Below are positions 6,451-10,094 of a stretch of DNA of 10,094 nt, piece by piece. The notes under the pieces were generated by a model. That model was not told where the DNA came from and did no database searches. It saw only the letters and a list, made by a program, of their open reading frames with translations. This DNA comes from Chloroflexia bacterium. Its GTDB lineage: Bacteria; Chloroflexota; Chloroflexia; Thermomicrobiales; CFX8. The stretch covers positions 1 through 10,094 of the forward strand of contig JACCZH010000201.1 in assembly GCA_013696045.1 (NCBI GenBank), written 5' to 3'. The position numbers were made by a program, and so were the translations under genes. Each line of letters starts with the position of its first letter. The first letter of the stretch is position 1.

Positions 6451-8442
6451 CTACATATACCGGTCAAACCAACCGATGATGTACTCAAGGCGCTCGATGC
6501 GGTGTTTCGGTTGTCCGCTGCGCGAGAGGTTGTGGTTTTCGTCGGGGAACCGCACGAACTCCACTTCGCGGCCCAGCTTCTTCAGTGAGATGAAGACCTG
6601 TTCCCCTTGCTCAATTGGGCAGCGAAAGTCCTGCTCGGAATGGACGATCAGCAGGGGCGTAGTCATCTCCTTGACATAGGTTATTGGGGAGTACTTCATG
6701 AAGGTCTCCCGGTTCTCCCACGGCGTGCCGCCAAAGTTATAGCCTCCGAACCCCCAACCGATGTCGCTGGTTCCGAAGAAGGAATACAGATTCGAGACAC
6801 AGCGCTGGGTGACGGCGGCCTTGAAGCGGTCGCTGTGGCCAATCATCCAGAGCGTCATGAAACCGCCGTACGAACCTCCGGTTATCCCCACACGACTCTC
6901 GTCAACGTAGCCCTGTTCCAGGACATGGTCGACAGCTGCCATAATGTCTGGCATGTCTTTCTCGCCCCAGGCCATATGGGTGTAGCGTGTAAAGGCTTCG
7001 CCATAGCCCTGAGACCCGCGTGGGTTGGTGTAGACAACGACATAACCACGGGCAGCCATGAGCTGAAATTCGTGCATGAACGAGTTCGAGTACATACCGT
7101 GTGGGCCGCCGTGAATCTCCAGGATCATGGGGTACTTGACTCCCGGCTGGAAGCCAATGGGCTTCATCACCCAGCACTGAATCTGCTGGCCATCGGATTG
7201 GGACGCTACCCAGAACTCTTCCGGCTCGGAGAGTGCGATCCCATTGAGAAACTCGTCGTTAAGCGCAGTGATTTTGGTTGGGTTGTTACCGCCTTCGGTC
7301 GAAACATAGATGTTCCCCGGATCAGTTGCAGTACCGGCAATGAAGGCGACGGTTTTACCGTCTGAGCCAAGGGAGAATGCGGAGACTCGTTGGTCGCCAC
7401 TCGTGATCTTGTGTGGCTCTCCGCCGCTGGAAGGGACCGAGTAGATCTGGGTTGATCCTGTATCACTTACGGTGAGCATCACGTATTCACCGTCAGGAGT
7501 CCAGATTGGCCGGGTGGCAGAACCGGTGTAGATGTCACTCATAGCGAAATCGGACATCGACCGGTCATAGTCAGCGGTTAGATTGGTGGCCTCTCCACCG
7601 CCAGCCGGAACCGTCCAGATGTTCTGGTTGGGACCACCGCCAGCTTGCGCCTCCCAGTGACCGACTACCGCGATCTTCGAGCCGTCGGGTGACCAGCTAG
7701 GCGAACCGAATGCGGCAGTGTCACCGCTAATAACCGGACGCTCGTCACCACCTGAGGCCGGAACGACCCAAATCTCGGAGACGCTGTTCCATTCACGACC
7801 CTCGGAACGATTGGTAACAAAGGCGATTTCCCGGCCGCTGGGCGACCAGACGGGATCCCCGTCGCTTATGTCGGCATGTGTAAGCTGGCGGGGCTTGCCG
7901 TCGCCAACGGGGATTATCCAGAGATGCTTAGGCTTGAAATCCAGGAACCCTTCTCCGTCGGCTTTGTAGCGAATCCTGGTAATGTGTTTGACATCGCTCT
8001 TTTCTTCCTCTGTACTCTCGTCATTTTCCATTTCGTGCTTCTCAATGCTTTTTGAAACGGCGACGAAGGATGATCCATCAGGAGACCATTCGAAGCTGTT
8101 GATTCCCTCATCGAGGTCGCTGGCTTTCCATGCCTCACCACCATCGGCTCGGATAATCCATATTTGAGGTTTCTCCGAGCGGTTCGACAAGAAAGCGAGC
8201 TGCGAGCCATCGGGAGACCAGACCGGCCGGCTGTCCTTGGCGTCGGCGGTCGTCAACCGGCGTTGATGAGAGCCGTCGATAGCCGACACAAAGATCGAAG
8301 AGCGGTAATCGTTTTTTTCTTTTTCGATGGTCGTGACGCTGTAGGCGACCTTTTGACCGTCCGGTGAAACCTGTGGATCGGCCACAAGCCGGAACTGATG
8401 AATGTCTTCTGCGGTTATCTTGCGCGCTAGCTGAGCTGGCAA
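6451..8442 (-). CDS. S9 family prolyl-oligopeptidase-type serine peptidase (acylaminoacyl-peptidase/S9C-like)
   Basis: This 663-residue protein has a beta-propeller followed by an alpha/beta-hydrolase catalytic domain. The propeller shows the repeated TolB/S9-type turn SPDG (or a variant) near residues 26, 75, 119, 199, 250, 314 and 359, about one per blade, which screens substrates by size. The catalytic domain begins near 425, with the oxyanion segment EIHGGPHG (442-449). The triad is Ser524 in GGSYGG (522-527), Asp605 in HSEQDFRCP and His637 in ENHNLSR. An acidic, Glu-rich insert at 133-152 precedes RIRYKADGEGFLD (156-168), typical of bacterial S9C enzymes. No signal peptide, so cytoplasmic. 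The family removes N-acylated residues or dipeptides from short peptides. The start is TTG at 8442, well supported by AAGGAGG 7 nt upstream. It lies 53 bp downstream of the membrane-protein gene on the same strand and may share its transcript. Confidence 0.94.
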   Translation of the reverse strand: MPAQLARKITAEDIHQFRLVADPQVSPDGQKVAYSVTTIEKEKNDYRSSIFVSAIDGSHQRRLTTADAKDSRPVWSPDGSQLAFLSNRSEKPQIWIIRADGGEAWKASDLDEGINSFEWSPDGSSFVAVSKSIEKHEMENDESTEEEKSDVKHITRIRYKADGEGFLDFKPKHLWIIPVGDGKPRQLTHADISDGDPVWSPSGREIAFVTNRSEGREWNSVSEIWVVPASGGDERPVISGDTAAFGSPSWSPDGSKIAVVGHWEAQAGGGPNQNIWTVPAGGGEATNLTADYDRSMSDFAMSDIYTGSATRPIWTPDGEYVMLTVSDTGSTQIYSVPSSGGEPHKITSGDQRVSAFSLGSDGKTVAFIAGTATDPGNIYVSTEGGNNPTKITALNDEFLNGIALSEPEEFWVASQSDGQQIQCWVMKPIGFQPGVKYPMILEIHGGPHGMYSNSFMHEFQLMAARGYVVVYTNPRGSQGYGEAFTRYTHMAWGEKDMPDIMAAVDHVLEQGYVDESRVGITGGSYGGFMTLWMIGHSDRFKAAVTQRCVSNLYSFFGTSDIGWGFGGYNFGGTPWENRETFMKYSPITYVKEMTTPLLIVHSEQDFRCPIEQGEQVFISLKKLGREVEFVRFPDENHNLSRSGQPKHRIERLEYIIGWFDRYM

Positions 8443-8449
8443 TCGACTG

Positions 8450-8456
8450 CCTCCTT
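8450..8456 (-). promoter_or_regulatory. Consensus Shine-Dalgarno AAGGAGG deciding the TTG start of the S9 peptidase
   Basis: Minus-strand AAGGAGG is spaced 7 nt from TTG at 8442-8440. This is a near-perfect anti-16S match and fixes a TTG start codon; no ATG or GTG competes at suitable distance. Confidence 0.85.
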
Positions 8457-8495
8457 CAAGATACGTGTATCCGTCGCGAGCATCCTAGCACGCTC

Positions 8496-9734
8496 TTAGG
8501 AAGGGTCGGCTGTTGGCTCATCGCGGAGCTGTCGTGAGACGATCCTCAGCCGTTCAAGGAGAGTGCGCCGTTCGCTGAGGTAGAGCTCATCATCGATCTG
8601 GCCATTATCATGCTCGTCCTGGAGCTCCTGGAGCTGGATGACCAACTCTTCTCGACTTTCAATAATTGCTTGTGGCATAGAGCCCGTGTGCGCGAGTTCG
8701 GGGGCGGTGAGGTCTCGCCGCCAGATTACCAACGCTGTGAGTGCGGTCGCGAGGACAAGGGCCACTCCGGCGAGTGCAGCAGGTTCGAGCACACGTAGCT
8801 GGTTTGGCTCAAACGCGCTTTGGGGTAGTGAGTTAAACGTCACGCGCACGTTGGAGTTGCGTTCCATCGAGGACGCAGTCCACACGTGATACTGGCGCTC
8901 GCCGATCTGCGCGACGCCGGCATCTTCAAAACCAGCAGCTGACACTCCCACGCTGTCAACGTTCTGCGTCAGGTCGGTGGGGATCAGGATGCGCATGATT
9001 TCCGTGGGATAAGCGTTTCGGGTGTCAAAGGAGAACGCAGTTCCTGTGTACTGAATCGGATAGGACAGAGTTGCGGATCCACCACCGGGCCGCAGAGGGC
9101 TGGTGGCGAAAACAATGGCGTTCTCGATAGTTGGTGTGCCGAAGTCGAAACCCGGCATTGGTGTAACCAGCCCGGCGTTACGCGGCACCGAGAACTCCAT
9201 CGAGCGTCCGTTATCGCCTGCCACAAAGGTCTGATCGCCCTCTACATCGATCGAGTAGATGTCAAGCATGATTGCCTCACCAGATTCTGGTGAGATTTCC
9301 GAGAGCACAATGCCACGCGAAGTGACCCTTAACAGACTGCTGTCATCGGTCGTCTCAAACACATCAATTGAGCTCGTCTGCTCGGTTGTCTCCAGAAAGC
9401 GGATCATGCCGGTTGAATAAAGCACGTTGAGGTAGGAAACGGAAGCTGCGTAGACAATACCGTCAGCGGTATCTACGTTGGAGAATGTGTAGGCGCCGTC
9501 CGCGCCGGTGGTGGCGGTCATCTCACCGACGATACCTTCGGTGCGAAAGGCTGTGAGCGTAATTTCAATTTCAGACACCGGCCGTCCAGTGGTCCTGTTG
9601 GTAACAACGCCACTAATCTGGCCATTCGTCTGAGCAGTTGCCGACGACGGAAATGCCGTCGTGAGAAGTAGAACGACGGTGGTCAGGATGCAGAGACGGA
9701 GTGTGGTGGGTGAACGGAAGTGTCGCGTTTTCAT
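8496..9734 (-). CDS. Secreted, single-pass membrane protein with carboxypeptidase-regulatory-like domain and SHOCT-like cytoplasmic tail
   Basis: From the ATG at 9734 the product is 412 residues. Residues 1-34 are a signal peptide (basic MKTRHFR, hydrophobic core around 14-28, cleavage probably after SATA at 34). Residues about 37-95 (QISGVVTNRTTGRPVSEIEITLTA, then ATTGADGAYTFSNV) are a CarboxypepD_reg/transthyretin-like beta sandwich. A beta-rich, Ser/Thr-rich extracellular region follows to about 310. One TM helix (about 318-337, AALAGVALVLATALTALVIW) then leads to a charged tail. The segment at 358-398 (LQELQDEHDNGQIDDELY, then RRTLLERL) resembles SHOCT oligomerisation motifs. Topology is outside-to-inside, type I. 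Function is unknown; an envelope scaffold or sensor is conceivable. A longer version starting at TTG 9788 adds 18 residues, but it lacks a Shine-Dalgarno and disrupts the signal peptide, so ATG is preferred. Confidence 0.85.
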   Translation of the reverse strand: MKTRHFRSPTTLRLCILTTVVLLLTTAFPSSATAQTNGQISGVVTNRTTGRPVSEIEITLTAFRTEGIVGEMTATTGADGAYTFSNVDTADGIVYAASVSYLNVLYSTGMIRFLETTEQTSSIDVFETTDDSSLLRVTSRGIVLSEISPESGEAIMLDIYSIDVEGDQTFVAGDNGRSMEFSVPRNAGLVTPMPGFDFGTPTIENAIVFATSPLRPGGGSATLSYPIQYTGTAFSFDTRNAYPTEIMRILIPTDLTQNVDSVGVSAAGFEDAGVAQIGERQYHVWTASSMERNSNVRVTFNSLPQSAFEPNQLRVLEPAALAGVALVLATALTALVIWRRDLTAPELAHTGSMPQAIIESREELVIQLQELQDEHDNGQIDDELYLSERRTLLERLRIVSRQLRDEPTADPS

Positions 9735-9776
9735 TGTCCAAAGTGTACCGAGTGTGGGCCAAACATGCCCACTGAA

Positions 9777-9788
9777 TTGTGGCCACAA
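9777..9788. repeat. Perfect 12-bp palindrome in the SRP RNA promoter, possible operator
   Basis: TTGTGGCCACAA is its own reverse complement and covers the expected -35 region of the SRP RNA promoter. It also lies about 45 bp upstream of the divergent membrane-protein start. It could bind a dimeric regulator or be chance. Confidence 0.35.
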
Positions 9789-9808
9789 GAATCGTCAGCC
9801 GGTATAAT
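9780..9808 (+). promoter_or_regulatory. Promoter of the SRP RNA gene
   Basis: A perfect TATAAT lies at 9803-9808. The -35 is degenerate: TGGCCA (9780-9785) with a 17-bp spacer, or TTGTGG (9777-9782) with 20 bp. A start 5-7 nt after the -10, at 9813-9815, coincides with the first base that pairs in the closing helix of the SRP RNA, which supports the assignment independently. Confidence 0.8.
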
Positions 9809-9812
9809 CCCT

Positions 9813-10086
9813 GGTGGTCGTGCTAAGCGGGGAGCTAGCGGTGCCCTGTACTCGCAAACCGCTCTAGCGGGGCTGAAGTCCCCCTCGAGGCCCAACCCTG
9901 TGGGACTGTGCGGATAAGTGGTGATGAAGGTCAGGTCCTGCGCGGCGCAGGCCTGTGAATCCGGTCAGATCCGGAAGGAAGCAGCCGTAAACGGTACCCT
10001 GTGGGTGACGTGGGGCTGCCTGGCTGGAGCTAACTACCCGTTGCAAGCTGGAGGATTGTGGTCGACAGGTGGGTGCACGGCCACCC
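9813..10086 (+). ncRNA. ffs: Signal recognition particle RNA, large bacterial (Alu-containing, scRNA) type
   Basis: The RNA guides the Ffh GTPase to ribosomes making membrane and secreted proteins. The Ffh-binding hairpin is visible at 9963-9986: GGU, loop strand CAGA, UCC, GGAA tetraloop (9973-9976), GGA, loop strand AGCA, GCC. The 5' part (GTGCTAAGCGGGGAG, then AGCGGTGCCCTGTAC and ACCGCTCTAGC) closely matches the Alu domain of the Bacillus-type scRNA; 9837-9841 pairs with 9859-9863. Bases 9813-9823 (GGTGGTCGTGC) pair with 10075-10085 (GCACGGCCACC), with one G-U, as the closing helix. This gives about 274 nt, close to the roughly 270 nt of Bacillus. The late segment GAGCTAACTA followed by GTCGACAGGTGGGTGCACGG also matches. 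Ends are approximate to a few bases. The terminator lies beyond the window. Short reading frames across it are spurious. Confidence 0.96.
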
Positions 10087-10094
10087 CATACTGA

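Noticed and set aside
6607..7365. A 252-codon open frame on the + strand
   Set aside because: It is antisense to the S9 peptidase, whose catalytic triad and propeller repeats are intact; the opposite translation shows no domain and no ribosome-binding site.
7950..8050. Acidic Glu-rich stretch in the S9 peptidase as a possible foreign insertion
   Set aside because: It leads into RIRYKADGEGFLD, which is typical of bacterial S9C peptidases, so it is a family-normal loop.
9735..9788. N-terminal extension of the membrane protein from TTG at 9788
   Set aside because: There is no Shine-Dalgarno, it would cover the SRP RNA promoter palindrome, and it places 18 extra residues before a normal signal peptide beginning at the ATG.
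9720..9917. A 65-codon open frame on the + strand
   Set aside because: It runs through the divergent promoter region and into the SRP RNA Alu domain, so it is not a gene.
9930..9937. A second GTCAGGTCC-like string that resembles the SRP Ffh-binding motif
   Set aside because: No GGAA tetraloop follows; it corresponds to the middle stem of the large SRP RNA, and the true hairpin is at 9963-9986.

Overview
The window (about 57-58% G+C by eye) holds six protein genes and one structural RNA gene, packed with very short gaps. It looks like chromosomal backbone of a moderately GC-rich bacterium. A Chloroflexota (Thermomicrobia/Sphaerobacter-like) origin is my best inference. It rests on a two-gene HerA-Mre11 unit, a Gram-positive-style large SRP RNA with an Alu domain, frequent TTG/GTG starts, and a secreted type-I membrane protein with a SHOCT-like tail. 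No rRNA or taxon-diagnostic protein is present, so this is not certain. There is no IS element, prophage, CRISPR array or tRNA.

Left part (1-2732): the 3' end of a glycolate-oxidase iron-sulfur subunit (GlcF-like, + strand) runs into the window and meets, tail to tail with a 25-bp overlap, a soluble two-GAF histidine kinase of the HisKA_2 class (- strand). A 177-bp divergent gap follows, with candidate promoters for the next operon.

Middle part (2733-6394): a tight + strand operon of three genes, herA (HAS-barrel and FtsK/HerA ATPase), sbcD/mre11 (nuclease) and a creatininase-family metal amidohydrolase. The gaps are 4 and 1 nt. HerA normally pumps DNA for a nuclease during end resection. 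Here the partner is Mre11 itself, with neither NurA nor Rad50/SbcC adjacent, so a HerA-Mre11 DNA-end processing pair is the obvious model. The amidohydrolase has no evident role in that model. The operon ends at a perfect 24-bp palindrome lying between convergent genes.

Right part (6451-10094): on the - strand, a secreted, membrane-anchored protein (carboxypeptidase-regulatory-like fold, one TM segment, SHOCT-like cytoplasmic tail) is followed after 53 bp by a cytoplasmic S9 prolyl-oligopeptidase-family peptidase (acylaminoacyl-peptidase type) with a strong Shine-Dalgarno and a TTG start. Divergently at the right edge lies a complete or nearly complete large-type SRP RNA (ffs/scr). It has a perfect TATAAT -10 box, an Alu domain and the GGAA-capped Ffh-binding hairpin; only its terminator lies beyond the window.

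The least ordinary items are the HerA-Mre11-amidohydrolase operon, the uncertain start of the kinase (ideal SD facing a non-start codon), one unusual base in the SRP RNA symmetric loop, and the palindromes at 6409-6432 and 9777-9788.
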